The notes under the pieces: generated by a model
The model's database searches: none
Told to the model about the DNA's origin: nothing
What the model saw: only the letters and a program-made list of their open reading frames with translations
In this document: positions 22,997-31,984 of the stretch, piece after piece
Layout of the letters: every line of letters starts with the position of its first letter
Numbering within the stretch: the first letter of the stretch is position 1
Program-made: the position numbers and the translations under genes
Origin: Pelagibius sp.
GTDB lineage: Bacteria; Pseudomonadota; Alphaproteobacteria; Kiloniellales; Kiloniellaceae
Direction: 5' to 3'
Assembly (NCBI GenBank): GCA_028280305.1
Contig: JANQMC010000067.1
Location: 1-33,707 of the forward strand
DNA: 33,707 nucleotides

Positions 22997-24229
22997 TCAC
23001 CCGTAACTGCGCTGGTCGTCGATGACCTTGCCGTCGTTGGGCAGGCTGCCGGGGGTGACGGCCTCGACCGCGCCCCGCACCTTGCAGCAGGCCTGCAAGC
23101 TTTCGGTGATGGCGGCGATCAGGCCGGCGTCGCCGGCATTCGCGACCTCGCACTGCAAGGTCATGGCGTCGGCATCGCCGTCGCGGGAGACCACGAGGCG
23201 CGCGCGGCCGATCTCGCCGTGGCGTTTCACGACGGCGGCGACCTGGCCCGGCTGGATGAACATGCCCTTCACCTTGGTCGCCTGGTCGGCGCGGCCCATC
23301 CAGCCCTTGATGCGCGGCGCCGTGCGTCCGCAGGGGCTGGCACCGGGCAGGATCGCCGAGAGATCGCCGGTGGCGAAACGGATCAGCGGATAGTCGGGAT
23401 TGAGCGTGGTCACCACCACCTCACCCACTTCGCCCTCCGGCACCGGGTCGCCGGTCCCGGGGCGCAGAATCTCGACGATGATCTCCTCATCCAGGATCAT
23501 GCCCTCGCGGGCTTCCGACTCATAAGCGATAAGGCCGAGGTCCGCCGTGGCATAGCACTGCAGCACCGCCACGCCGCGATCTGCATAGGCCTGACGCATC
23601 TCCGGAAACAAAGCGCCGCCGGAGACCAGCGCCCGGGTGATGGAGCTGCAGTCGAGGCCCAGCTCCAGCCCCTTGTCGAGCAGCGCCTTCAGGAAGTCCG
23701 GCGTGCCGGTGTAGGCGGAGGGACGCAGGTGGGCGATGGCCTGGACCTGGTGTTCGCTGTTGCCGACCCCGCCGGGAATAACCGCGCAGCCAAGCCCACG
23801 CGCCGCGCCGTCGAGCATCCAGCCGCCGGGGGTCAGGTGATAGGCGAAGCAGTTGTGCACGATGTCGCCGGCGCGGAAGCCGGCGGCGAAGAGCGCCCGT
23901 TCCAGACGCCAGAAGCCCTTGCGCGCGGTCTCGAATTCATAGATCGGCCCTGGAGAAGCGAAGATATGTGCCGTCTCGCCCGGCGCCAGCGCCGCCAGGC
24001 CGCCGAAGGGGGGCTGGACCGACTGCCGCTCGATCAGGTCCGACTTGCGGGTTACCGGCAATGCTGCCAGCGCTTCGCGGTCGGTCACCGCGGCGGCATC
24101 GGCCTCGGTCAGGATTTCACCGAAGCCGGCGGTCTGCTTGGCCCTGGCGACCACCCCCGGCAGCGCCGCCATCAAGGCCGCTTCGCGCGCCTCGGGCGCG
24201 CGGGTCTCGAGATCGTCGTAGTTGTCCAT
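22997..24229 (-). CDS. PaaK-like (phenylacetate-CoA ligase family) protein
   Basis: This 410-residue ANL-superfamily protein is related to phenylacetate-CoA ligase, which activates aryl acids to CoA thioesters via an adenylate. Family marks are ALPVTRKSDLIERQ, FAYHLTPGGWMLDGAARGLG, YTGTPDFLKALLDKG, VSGGALFPEMRQAY, YATADLGLIAYE, YPLIRFATGDLSAI and KGWMGRADQATKVKGMFIQPG. The usual phosphate-binding SSGTTGKP loop is replaced by FASPGPIYEFE, so adenylation chemistry may differ. It is the last gene of the acyl-CoA synthetase/Liv-type ABC operon, with a long hairpin between it and livF. The substrate is unknown; an aromatic or other carboxylic acid is inferred. Confidence 0.87.
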   Translation of the reverse strand: MDNYDDLETRAPEAREAALMAALPGVVARAKQTAGFGEILTEADAAAVTDREALAALPVTRKSDLIERQSVQPPFGGLAALAPGETAHIFASPGPIYEFETARKGFWRLERALFAAGFRAGDIVHNCFAYHLTPGGWMLDGAARGLGCAVIPGGVGNSEHQVQAIAHLRPSAYTGTPDFLKALLDKGLELGLDCSSITRALVSGGALFPEMRQAYADRGVAVLQCYATADLGLIAYESEAREGMILDEEIIVEILRPGTGDPVPEGEVGEVVVTTLNPDYPLIRFATGDLSAILPGASPCGRTAPRIKGWMGRADQATKVKGMFIQPGQVAAVVKRHGEIGRARLVVSRDGDADAMTLQCEVANAGDAGLIAAITESLQACCKVRGAVEAVTPGSLPNDGKVIDDQRSYG

Positions 24230-24262
24230 AACTGATTCCTATTCCTTGCGGAATACACGGCG

Positions 24263-24331
24263 CCGGCCCGCTCCCCCTCCCGGCCACCCACTCCAGTATG
24301 CTATGGGTGGCCGGGAGGGGGAGCGGGCTGG
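24263..24331. repeat. Long inverted repeat (28-bp arms) between livF and the PaaK-like gene
   Basis: Arms 24263-24290 and 24304-24331 pair almost perfectly (24 bp perfect core, one wobble outside), with a 13-base loop. The right arm (24311-24336) is identical to 764-789 in reverse orientation, so it belongs to a dispersed family. No T-run follows, so it resembles a REP-like element or mRNA-processing hairpin rather than a simple terminator. Confidence 0.8.
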
Positions 24332-24359
24332 AACCGAGTTCACGCGCAGCGAAAACCCC

Positions 24360-25214
24360 CTAGAGCCAGCGCTTGCGGCGCTTGTAGTGCTTCACGTCGC
24401 GGTAGGACTTGCGCCCGCTGGAGGAGAGGCCGAGGTAGAACTCCTTCACGTCCTCGTTCTCGCGCAGCTTCTGGGCATCGCCGTCCAGCACCACCCGGCC
24501 GCTTTCCAGAATGTAGCCGTAGCGGGCGTACTTCAGCGCCACGTTGGTGTTCTGCTCGGCCAACAGGAAGGAAACACCCTCCTGCTCGTTCAGCCGCTTC
24601 ACGGTTTCAAAGATCACTTCGACGAGCTGCGGAGCGAGACCCATGGAGGGTTCGTCCAGCAGGATCATCTTGGGCCGGCACATCAGCGCGCGGCCGATGG
24701 CGCACATCTGCTGTTCGCCGCCGGAGGTGTAACCGGCCATGGAGCCGCGCCGCTCGCGCAGCCGAGGGAAATAGTCGTAGACCATCTCCAGGTCCTCGGC
24801 GACCGCGCCGCGCCCGTCGCGCCGGGTATAGGCGCCGGTCATCAGGTTCTCTTCGATGGTCAGATGCTCGAAGCAGTGGCGCCCCTCCATCACCTGCACC
24901 ACGCCGGACCGGACCAGATCGTTGGGTGTCAGGGCGTCGACCCGCGCGCCTTCGAACTCGATGGAGCCCTTGGTGACCTCGCCGCGCTCGGCGCGCAGCA
25001 GGTTCGAAATCGCCTTCAGGGTCGTCGTCTTGCCGGCACCGTTGGCGCCCAGCAGGGCGACGATCCCGCCGCGCGGCACCTCCAGGGAGACACCCTTCAG
25101 CACCAGGATGACGTGATCGTAGATCACCTCGATGTTGTTCACCGCCAGGATCGGCGCAGCACTATCCGGCTGGGTCTGATTCGTCTGAGCTTGTAGGTCG
25201 AGGGCTTCGCTCAT
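24360..25214 (-). CDS. livF: LivF-type ABC transporter ATP-binding protein
   Basis: This is the second ATPase of a branched-chain amino acid-type (HAAT) importer. The 284-residue product (ATG at 25214) has Walker A LLGANGAGKTTTLKAISNL, LTIEENLMTGAY, the signature TSGGEQQMCAIGRALM, Walker B MILLDEPSMGLAPQLVE and an AEQN H-loop variant, LLAEQNTNVAL, typical of LivF. The C-terminus is extended by a basic tail (GRKSYRDVKHYKRRKRWL) not found in standard LivF. The frame is open upstream to 25337 but lacks a ribosome binding site there. It follows the binding-protein gene by 128 bases. Confidence 0.94.
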   Translation of the reverse strand: MSEALDLQAQTNQTQPDSAAPILAVNNIEVIYDHVILVLKGVSLEVPRGGIVALLGANGAGKTTTLKAISNLLRAERGEVTKGSIEFEGARVDALTPNDLVRSGVVQVMEGRHCFEHLTIEENLMTGAYTRRDGRGAVAEDLEMVYDYFPRLRERRGSMAGYTSGGEQQMCAIGRALMCRPKMILLDEPSMGLAPQLVEVIFETVKRLNEQEGVSFLLAEQNTNVALKYARYGYILESGRVVLDGDAQKLRENEDVKEFYLGLSSSGRKSYRDVKHYKRRKRWL

Positions 25215-25342
25215 GATCTCGTCGACTCTCGTTTCAGAATGGGCATCGGGCCCTGCGGCGGACTTGCCGGCACCGCGCCGTGAGAAGGCGCTGGGGGGCA
25301 GCCATTTGCGGCTGCCCCCGCGCAACACTCCAGACATCGCCC

Positions 25343-26653
25343 CTAGTTGCAGGTCCGGGGGGTGATGCCCTTCTCCGCCGCATAGGCGGCGGCGGCTTCC
25401 TCGATCATCGGCCGCAGCAGACCTTCGCGGTTAGGCTCGACCCACTCGGAGACCGGCTCCCAGGTCGACCCGTCCCACTGCTGAACGAAGGCACGGCCGG
25501 TGCCTTCGTGATCGGCGCAGGTGATCTGGATCGGCTCCATGAAGCCGGCCATGCCCTTGTCCGCCAAACGCGCCTCTGTGATGTTGAGAGCCTCGAAGCC
25601 GTCGCGGATCTGCTCGCCGGTCAGCGGCTTCTCGCCATGGATGCCCTGGGCGGTGCGGATCGCCTCGGTGATCACCGCCGCGTTCATCACGCCGCGGTTA
25701 TAGAGCACGGTGCCGACCTCTTCGCGCGGCCCGGTGCCGTTGCCGGCATCGTGAACCAGGGTCAGGATGTCCTGGATCGCCGGGAAGTCGGTGCCGGTGC
25801 CGTGGAAGTTCAGCGACTTGTAGCCGACCGCCTGGGCGCCCGCCGGGGTGACGTCCTGCTCGGAGCCGGACCACCAGATACCGATGAACTTGTCCATCGG
25901 ATAGCCGACGGCCGCAGCCTCCTTGATCGCCGTGGAGTTCATCACGCCCCAGCCCCACATGGCGGTCCAGTCCGGACGCACCTGACGGCCGATCTGCAGC
26001 CAGGTGGCCTTCTGCTCCAGGCCGGGATGGGCGACCGGGAAGGGATGGAAGCTGAAGCCGTGCTTCTCAGCCAGGGCCTCAAGCGTGCCGATCGGCTCCT
26101 TGCCATAGGCCGAGTCGTGATAGACCAGGGCGATCTTCTTGCCCTTCAGGTTTTCGTAGCCGCCCTCTTTCTGGGCGATGTAGTTCACGATCACGTCGGC
26201 GCCGGACCAGTAGGTCGCCGGCAGGGTGAAGACGTAGGGGAAGACCGTACCGTCGGAGCCGGCGGTGCGGCCGTAGCCCATGGAGAGCACCGGGATCTTG
26301 TCGGCCGTCGCGCGGTCGATCAGCGCATAGGTGATGCCGGTCGACAGCGGGGTGATGGCCGCCGCGCCGGGGCGCTTCAGACGCTCGTAGCACTCGACGC
26401 CGCGGTCGTTGTTATAGGCGGTGTCGCATTCCTCGTACTCGATCTCCACACCGTTGATCCCGCCCTTGGCGTTGATCATCCGGAAGTAATCGCTGAAGCC
26501 GTTGGCGAAAGGAATGCCGTTCGGCGCATAGGGGCCCGAGCGATACATCAGTCCGGGCACAAACTGCTTGTCGACGGCCGCGGCGGGCAGCGCCGCCGCC
26601 GTCGTCATGGCGGCCGCGCCCAGCGCAGCCAGTCCGAGAGCCTTGAATTTCAT
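25343..26653 (-). CDS. Periplasmic substrate-binding protein of the Liv-type ABC transporter
   Basis: This is the solute receptor of the importer: 436 residues, ATG at 26653 with GGGAGG upstream, and a signal peptide of about 24 residues (KFKALGLAALGAAAMTTAAA). The mature part is a two-lobed Peripla_BP_6 fold with QFVPGLMYRSGPYAPNGIPF at the start, INAKGGINGVEIEYEECDT, VLSMGYGRTAGSDG, KKIALVYHDSAYGKEPIG and FIGIWWSGSEQDVTPAG. This subgroup differs from LivJ and occurs in operons with acyl-CoA ligases, so an organic-acid ligand is more likely than leucine (inference). It sits between livM and livF. Confidence 0.92.
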   Translation of the reverse strand: MKFKALGLAALGAAAMTTAAALPAAAVDKQFVPGLMYRSGPYAPNGIPFANGFSDYFRMINAKGGINGVEIEYEECDTAYNNDRGVECYERLKRPGAAAITPLSTGITYALIDRATADKIPVLSMGYGRTAGSDGTVFPYVFTLPATYWSGADVIVNYIAQKEGGYENLKGKKIALVYHDSAYGKEPIGTLEALAEKHGFSFHPFPVAHPGLEQKATWLQIGRQVRPDWTAMWGWGVMNSTAIKEAAAVGYPMDKFIGIWWSGSEQDVTPAGAQAVGYKSLNFHGTGTDFPAIQDILTLVHDAGNGTGPREEVGTVLYNRGVMNAAVITEAIRTAQGIHGEKPLTGEQIRDGFEALNITEARLADKGMAGFMEPIQITCADHEGTGRAFVQQWDGSTWEPVSEWVEPNREGLLRPMIEEAAAAYAAEKGITPRTCN

Positions 26654-26775
26654 CCGTCTAAACCTCCCTTGGTTACGTTCGAAGGGCGACATCCTTTGCG
26701 CCCTTGGCGGATTGTTTTCCAATGGTCCGGGGAACCGCCGAGGCCCCGGCCTTACCGAAAACCTGTTGCCCGTTC

Positions 26776-27855
26776 CTAATAAGGGAAGGGCCAGAGACGC
26801 AGTTTCTCCTTGGCGATCTGCCAGAGCCGGGCAAGGCCGTGCGGCTCGACGATCAGGAAGAAAATGATCAGCGCCCCGAAAATCATGAACTCAATGTGCG
26901 AGACCAGCGCCGTCGAGATCGTCGGATCGATCGCCAGCATGCCGTTGTTCAAAAGGATCGGCAGCAGCACGATGAAGGCCGCGCCGAGGAAGGAGCCGAG
27001 GATCGACCCCAGCCCGCCGATGATGATCATGAACAGCACCTGGAAGGAGCGGTTGATCTCAAAGGCCAGAGCCTCCACCGAACCGGTGTAGACGAAGGCC
27101 CAGAGCGCCCCGGAGATGCCGATGTAAAACGAGCTGACGGCAAAGGCCGAGAGCTTGGCCCAGAGCGGGCGGATGCCGATGATCTCCGCAGCGATGTCCA
27201 TGTCGCGGATCGCCATCCAGGTCCGGCCGATGCGGCTGCGCACCAGGTTCTTGGCGACCAGCGCCAGGACCGCGACGAAGCCGAGCAGGAAGAGATACTT
27301 GGTGACCGGGTCGGCCTGATTGCCGGTGATGAAGATGCCGGGGATCAGCTCGCGCGGCGGGGCCGAGATCACGCCGGAGGAAGAGTAGTTGGTCCACCAG
27401 TCGAACTTGTTGAACATCCAGACCAGGAAGAACTGCGCCGCCAGGGTCGCCACCGCCAGGTAGAAGCCCTTGATGCGCAGGGACGGCAGGCCGAAGAGCA
27501 CACCCACCCCGGCGGTGCCGAGACCGGCCAGCAGGAAGACGATGATGATGTGCAGTTCCGGAAAGGCGACGGTCAGCTTGTAGGAGAAGAAAGCGCCGCA
27601 AGCCATGAAGCCGCCGGTACCCAGCGAAAGCTGGCCGCAGTAGCCGGTCAGGATGTTGAGCCCGAGCGCCGCCATGGCGAAGACCAGGAAGGGCACGAAG
27701 ATGGTTTCGAGAAAATACTCGCTGGCCAGTGCCGGCACCGCCAGCACCGCAATGGCGGCCATCAGGGCGATGGCGATCTGGTCCTGGCGGATCGGGAAGA
27801 TCGCCTGGTCGGCGCCGTAGCTGGTCTTGAACTGTCCGGCTTCGCGGTAAAGCAT
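26776..27855 (-). CDS. livM: LivM-type ABC transporter permease
   Basis: This is the second permease of the importer: 359 residues with about ten membrane helices. Typical LivM features include GLNILTGYCGQLSLGTGGFM, LPSLRIKGFYLAVATLAAQF, the coupling region SRIGRTWMAIRDMDIAAEIIGI and IIGGLGSILGSFLGAAFIVLLP. An N-terminal polar extension of about 28 residues precedes the first helix. It starts 3 bases after livH ends, so the two are coupled. The binding-protein gene follows after 122 bases. Confidence 0.95.
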   Translation of the reverse strand: MLYREAGQFKTSYGADQAIFPIRQDQIAIALMAAIAVLAVPALASEYFLETIFVPFLVFAMAALGLNILTGYCGQLSLGTGGFMACGAFFSYKLTVAFPELHIIIVFLLAGLGTAGVGVLFGLPSLRIKGFYLAVATLAAQFFLVWMFNKFDWWTNYSSSGVISAPPRELIPGIFITGNQADPVTKYLFLLGFVAVLALVAKNLVRSRIGRTWMAIRDMDIAAEIIGIRPLWAKLSAFAVSSFYIGISGALWAFVYTGSVEALAFEINRSFQVLFMIIIGGLGSILGSFLGAAFIVLLPILLNNGMLAIDPTISTALVSHIEFMIFGALIIFFLIVEPHGLARLWQIAKEKLRLWPFPY

Positions 27856-27858
27856 GAT

Positions 27859-28875
27859 CTATATCCGCTCGATGATTTTTTCGCCGAACAGCCCCTGGGG
27901 CCGGAACAGCAGGAACACCAGGGCCAGCATGTAGGCGAACCAGTCCTGAATGGCGCCGCCGAAGAGCGGACCCAGGAAAACCTCGGCAAGCTGCTCGCCG
28001 GCGCCGATGATGAGGCCGCCGATGATCGCCCCGGGGATCGAGGTGAAACCGCCGAGGATCAGCACCGGCAGGGCCTTCAGCGCGATCAGCGCCAGGGAGA
28101 ACTGCACCCCGGCCTTGGAGCCCCACATGATGCCGGCGACCAGGGCGACGATACCGGCCACCGACCAGACGATGGCCCAGATGGTCTTCAGGGGAATGCC
28201 CACCGAGAGCGCCGCCTGATGGTCGTCCGCCACCGCACGCAGGGCGCGGCCGACCCGGGTGTATTGGAAAAAGATCGCCAGCACCGCCACCAGCACGGCC
28301 CCGACCAGGGCGGCCACCAGGTCGAAGGAATTGATCAGCAGGCCGTTTTCGAAAACCCCCTCGGCGACGATGATCGGCGCTTTCGAAATGCCGATGTCCA
28401 GCACCTTCACGTCGGAGCCCCAGAGGGTCTGCCCGAAGCCGTCGAGGAAATAGAAGATCCCGATGGTCGCCATGAAGAGAATGATGTGCGGTTGATTCAC
28501 CAGGGGCCGCAGCACGACCCGCTCGATCGCCAAAGCGACCAGCACCATGACCCCGGCGGTAACGACGAAGGACAGCGTCCAGTGCAGGCCCATCTCGATG
28601 AAGCCGACCATGGTCAGCGCCGCAAAGAGCACCATGGAGCCCTGGGCGAAATTAAAGATGCCCGAGGCTTTGAAGATCAGCACGAAGCCCAGCGCCACCA
28701 GGGAATACATGACCCCCTGCAGCAGCCCGGCGATCAGCACCTCGATGAAATAGCCCCAGGCGAAGAACAGCGATGAATCGACGGCGGCCAGGCCCTTGAA
28801 GCCGAAGCCGAGGGCGGCGATCAAAACCGGCGTGACAAGAATCCAGATGCCGAACCTTATGGCTGTCGGGTTCAT
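27859..28875 (-). CDS. livH: LivH-type ABC transporter permease
   Basis: This is the first permease of the importer: 338 residues with about nine helices. Family marks are LLQGVMYSLVALGFVLIFKASGIFNFAQG, LAIERVVLRPLVNQPH, the coupling loop TRVGRALRAVADDHQAALSVGI and LILGGFTSIPGAIIGGLIIG. The ATG at 28875 has GGGGGCGG upstream, 12 bases after livG. An extra N-terminal helix (residues about 8-28) precedes the standard LivH start, a feature of this subgroup. Confidence 0.95.
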   Translation of the reverse strand: MNPTAIRFGIWILVTPVLIAALGFGFKGLAAVDSSLFFAWGYFIEVLIAGLLQGVMYSLVALGFVLIFKASGIFNFAQGSMVLFAALTMVGFIEMGLHWTLSFVVTAGVMVLVALAIERVVLRPLVNQPHIILFMATIGIFYFLDGFGQTLWGSDVKVLDIGISKAPIIVAEGVFENGLLINSFDLVAALVGAVLVAVLAIFFQYTRVGRALRAVADDHQAALSVGIPLKTIWAIVWSVAGIVALVAGIMWGSKAGVQFSLALIALKALPVLILGGFTSIPGAIIGGLIIGAGEQLAEVFLGPLFGGAIQDWFAYMLALVFLLFRPQGLFGEKIIERI

Positions 28876-28887
28876 CGCTGCCGCCCC

Positions 28888-29742
28888 CTAATGACTGACG
28901 CCGAGATAGGCATCGATAACGTCCTGGTTTGCCCGCACTTCATCGGGTGTGCCGTCGGCCAGCTTGCGGCCGTAGTCCAGCACCACGACACGGTCTGAGA
29001 TGTCCATCACAACCCCCATGTCGTGTTCGATGAGGGCGATGGTGGTGCCGAACTCGTCGTTCACGTCGAGAATGAAGCGGCACATGTCCTCCTTCTCCTC
29101 CACGTTCATGCCGGCCATGGGCTCGTCGAGGAGGAGGAGTTTGGGTTCCATGGCCAGCGCCCGCGCCAGCTCGACACGCTTTTGCAGACCGTAGGGCAGG
29201 CGCCCCACCGGGGTCTTGCGGATCGCCTCGATCTCCAGGAAGTCAATGATCCGCTCCACCACCTCGCGGTGGGCGATCTCCTCGCGCTGATTGGCGCCCC
29301 AGAAGATGGCCTGCTGGAAGATGTTGCTTTTCATCTTCAGCACACGCCCGGTCATGATGTTGTCCAGGGTCGACATGCCCTTGAACAGCGCCACGTTCTG
29401 AAAGGTCCGCGCAATGCCCTGGCGCGCCGCCAGATGCGGGCGCATGGCCCGGCGCTCGGCACCTAGGTACATGATGCGGCCCTGCTGGGGATGATAGAAG
29501 CCGTTGATGACGTTCAGCATGGAGGTCTTGCCGGCGCCGTTGGGGCCGATGATCGCCAGGATCTCGTGTTCGCGAATCTCAAAGCTGATGTCGGTCAGCG
29601 CCTTCACCCCGCCGAACGACAGGGTGATGTTGTCGGCCCGCAACAGCGTCTCGCCGATCTTCTTCTGCGGCGCGGCCGTGCCTTCGGAGGGCGCCGGGGA
29701 GGCCGGGTCAGTGTCCGGGGTGGCCAGAGTTTCCGCCGCCAT
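28888..29742 (-). CDS. livG: LivG-type ABC transporter ATP-binding protein
   Basis: This is the first ATPase of the importer: 284 residues. An Ala/Pro/Thr-rich N-terminal stretch of about 30 residues is followed by Walker A GPNGAGKTSMLNVINGF, GIARTFQNVALFKGMSTLDN, a signature reading LPYGLQKRVELARAL (degenerate, LPYG for LSGG, as in some LivG proteins), Walker B LLLLDEPMAGMN and VVMDISDRVVVLDYG. The ATG overlaps the acyl-CoA synthetase stop by one base, showing tight coupling to that gene. Confidence 0.95.
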   Translation of the reverse strand: MAAETLATPDTDPASPAPSEGTAAPQKKIGETLLRADNITLSFGGVKALTDISFEIREHEILAIIGPNGAGKTSMLNVINGFYHPQQGRIMYLGAERRAMRPHLAARQGIARTFQNVALFKGMSTLDNIMTGRVLKMKSNIFQQAIFWGANQREEIAHREVVERIIDFLEIEAIRKTPVGRLPYGLQKRVELARALAMEPKLLLLDEPMAGMNVEEKEDMCRFILDVNDEFGTTIALIEHDMGVVMDISDRVVVLDYGRKLADGTPDEVRANQDVIDAYLGVSH

Positions 29743-31715
29743 CAGCTCGCCTTTTTCATCATCGTTTCGCCGCCCGGCCCGACCGCCACATCGATCACCT
29801 GCAGGTCCGCCTTGATGGTGCCCTTGCGGCCGTCTTCAAAGGTGACTTCGGTTTCGATGTAGGCCGTCTCGGCGCCGCTGTAGAGCGCTTCGATCAGAGA
29901 GTCGTAGCGATCGGCGACGAAGCGCCGCCGCACCTTGCGGGTGCGGGTCAGCTCGCCGTCATCGGCATCCAGTTCCTTGTGCAGGATGAGGAAACGCCGG
30001 ATCTGACAGCTCGCCAGCTGCGGATCGGCGGCGAGATCGCGGTTCACCTTTTCGATGTGGCCCTTGATGATCTCGATCACCTGGGGATTGGCGGCCAGTT
30101 CCTGATAGCTGCCGTAGGCGACGTTGTTGCGCTCCGCCCAGCTACCCACCGCCACCAGATCGATGTTGATGAAGGCGGTGCAGAAGTCGCGCTCGTGGCC
30201 GTAGGCCACCGCCTCTTTGATGTCGGGGAAGAATTTCAGTTTGTTCTCGACGTACTTGGGCGCAAAGAGCCCGCCGTCGTTCACCCGGCCGACATCCTTG
30301 GCGCGGTCGATGATCTTCAGATGCCCGTTCTCGGCAAAGAAACCGGCATCGCCGGTGTGCACCCAGCCGTCGGGCGTCTTGGTCTCAGTCGTCGCTTCCG
30401 GGTTCTTGAAGTATTCGACGAAAACGCCGGGGCCGCGGAACATCACCTCGCCGTTTTCGGCGATCTTGATTTCCACATCCAGGGCCGGCTTGCCGACCGT
30501 ATCCGCTTCGATCTCGCCGTCGGGCTGGATGGTGATGAAGACGCTGGCCTCGGTGGAACCGTAAAGCTGTTTCAGGTTGATGCCGAGGGAGCGGTAGAAG
30601 TCGAAAATATCCGGGCCGATCGCCTCGCCGGCGGTATAGGCCAGACGGATGCGGGTGAAGCCGAGGGTGTTCTTCAGCGGCCCGTAGACCAGGACCTGGC
30701 CGAGGGCGTAGAGCAGGCGATCCCCCATACCGACCGGCTTGCCGTCGAGAATCTTGATGCCGGAACGGCGCGCGACCTCCATGAAGTACCGGAACAGGCC
30801 GCGCTTGATGCGGCCGGCATCTTCCATGCGGATCATCACCGTGGTCAGGATGTTCTCGAAGATGCGCGGCGGCGCAAAGAAATAGGTCGGCCCCAGTTCG
30901 CGCATGTCATGCATCACCGTCTCGCTGGATTCCGGACAGGCGACGCAGAAGCCGGCGACATAGCTCTGGGCGAAGGAGAAGATGTGATCACCGACCCAGG
31001 CCATGGGCAGATAGGCGAGGGACTCGTCGGTATCGGTCAGGCCTTCCAGCTTCACGCCGTTGGCCGCCGTCTTCATGACGTTGTCGAAGCTGAGGATCAC
31101 GCCCTTGGGCGTACCGGTGGTGCCGGAGGTATAGAGAATGATCGCCGTGTCGCTGCCCTTGCCCTTGGCGATCTCGTCTTCATAGAAGTCCGGATGGACC
31201 TTGTTGTAGTCTTGTCCTTCGGCCTGCACGGCGTCGAAGTGATGCAGGAAAGGCTGGGTGTAGTGGCGCATGCCGCGGGATTCGTCGTAGACGATCTGGG
31301 TCAGGCCGGGGCAGCGCTCGCGGATTTCCAGCAGCTTGTCGACCTGTTCCTGGTCCTCGACCACGGCAAAGCGTGCTTCCGCATGCTCGACGACAAAGGC
31401 CATCTCCTCGGCCACGGAATCCTGATAGAGCGGCACCGGCACGGCGCCGATCGCCTGGGCCGCGGTCATGGTCCAGTATAGGCGCGGACGGTTGTCGCCG
31501 ACGATGGCGACCTTGTCGCCGCGCTTTACGCCCAGGGAAAACAGTCCGGCGGCAAGGTTGCGCACCTCTTCGGCGACCTGGCCCCAGGTATGGGTCTGCC
31601 AGATGCCGAAATCCTTTTCGCGGATCGCCGGGCGGCCCGGCCTTTCGGCGCGATGTCTTTCCAGAAGTTTCGGAAAGGTGTCGAGCTCCGCCGGCGGCAG
31701 AGAAACCTCAGTCAT
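29742..31715 (-). CDS. Long-chain acyl-CoA synthetase family protein (AMP-forming)
   Basis: This enzyme activates a carboxylic acid to its CoA thioester via an acyl-adenylate. The 657-residue protein (ATG at 31715) resembles bacterial/eukaryotic LACS types: LGVKRGDKVAIVGDNRP, the P-loop ILYTSGTTGTPKGVILS, AYLPMAWVGDHIFSFAQSYV, LYGSTEASVFITIQ, and VHTGDAGFFAENGHLKIIDR. The C-terminal part includes KVRRRFVADRYDSL. It is the first gene of the operon with livGHM, the binding protein, livF and the PaaK-like gene, so its substrate may be the transported acid. An upstream extension to 31775 is open but lacks support. Confidence 0.93.
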   Translation of the reverse strand: MTEVSLPPAELDTFPKLLERHRAERPGRPAIREKDFGIWQTHTWGQVAEEVRNLAAGLFSLGVKRGDKVAIVGDNRPRLYWTMTAAQAIGAVPVPLYQDSVAEEMAFVVEHAEARFAVVEDQEQVDKLLEIRERCPGLTQIVYDESRGMRHYTQPFLHHFDAVQAEGQDYNKVHPDFYEDEIAKGKGSDTAIILYTSGTTGTPKGVILSFDNVMKTAANGVKLEGLTDTDESLAYLPMAWVGDHIFSFAQSYVAGFCVACPESSETVMHDMRELGPTYFFAPPRIFENILTTVMIRMEDAGRIKRGLFRYFMEVARRSGIKILDGKPVGMGDRLLYALGQVLVYGPLKNTLGFTRIRLAYTAGEAIGPDIFDFYRSLGINLKQLYGSTEASVFITIQPDGEIEADTVGKPALDVEIKIAENGEVMFRGPGVFVEYFKNPEATTETKTPDGWVHTGDAGFFAENGHLKIIDRAKDVGRVNDGGLFAPKYVENKLKFFPDIKEAVAYGHERDFCTAFINIDLVAVGSWAERNNVAYGSYQELAANPQVIEIIKGHIEKVNRDLAADPQLASCQIRRFLILHKELDADDGELTRTRKVRRRFVADRYDSLIEALYSGAETAYIETEVTFEDGRKGTIKADLQVIDVAVGPGGETMMKKAS

Positions 31716-31984
31716 AGTCTGAACCCCGCTTCCGTGACGGAGCGGTATTGCCGCGCGCAGCAGTCCACAAGCCAAACCCCTTGGCCGTCTTTCCCGCGCA
31801 CAGCGCCGATGGACCTGCCATCATCCCGCTGGGCCTCCCGTTCATGTTTCCCGGCTCTTATTGTTCGTCTTCATGCGGCTCTCGGCCACCCGGGAAAACT
31901 CCACTACCTAAGCTTTCTTTGAACGAAAAATCAATACTCTAACAGTTTCCCAAACGTCCATTCACGTCCTCTTGACGGGCCCTG

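Noticed and set aside
22593..23006. 137-residue open frame on the plus strand
   Set aside because: It runs through the palindromic repeat (giving repeat-derived peptide such as PLTPTLSHQGRG) and the structured segment, with no family resemblance.
26704..28776. 690-residue plus-strand open frame opposite livM and livH
   Set aside because: It is an antisense shadow of two recognisable permeases; its composition, rich in Asp, Gln, Glu and His, is typical of the reverse frame of membrane-protein genes.
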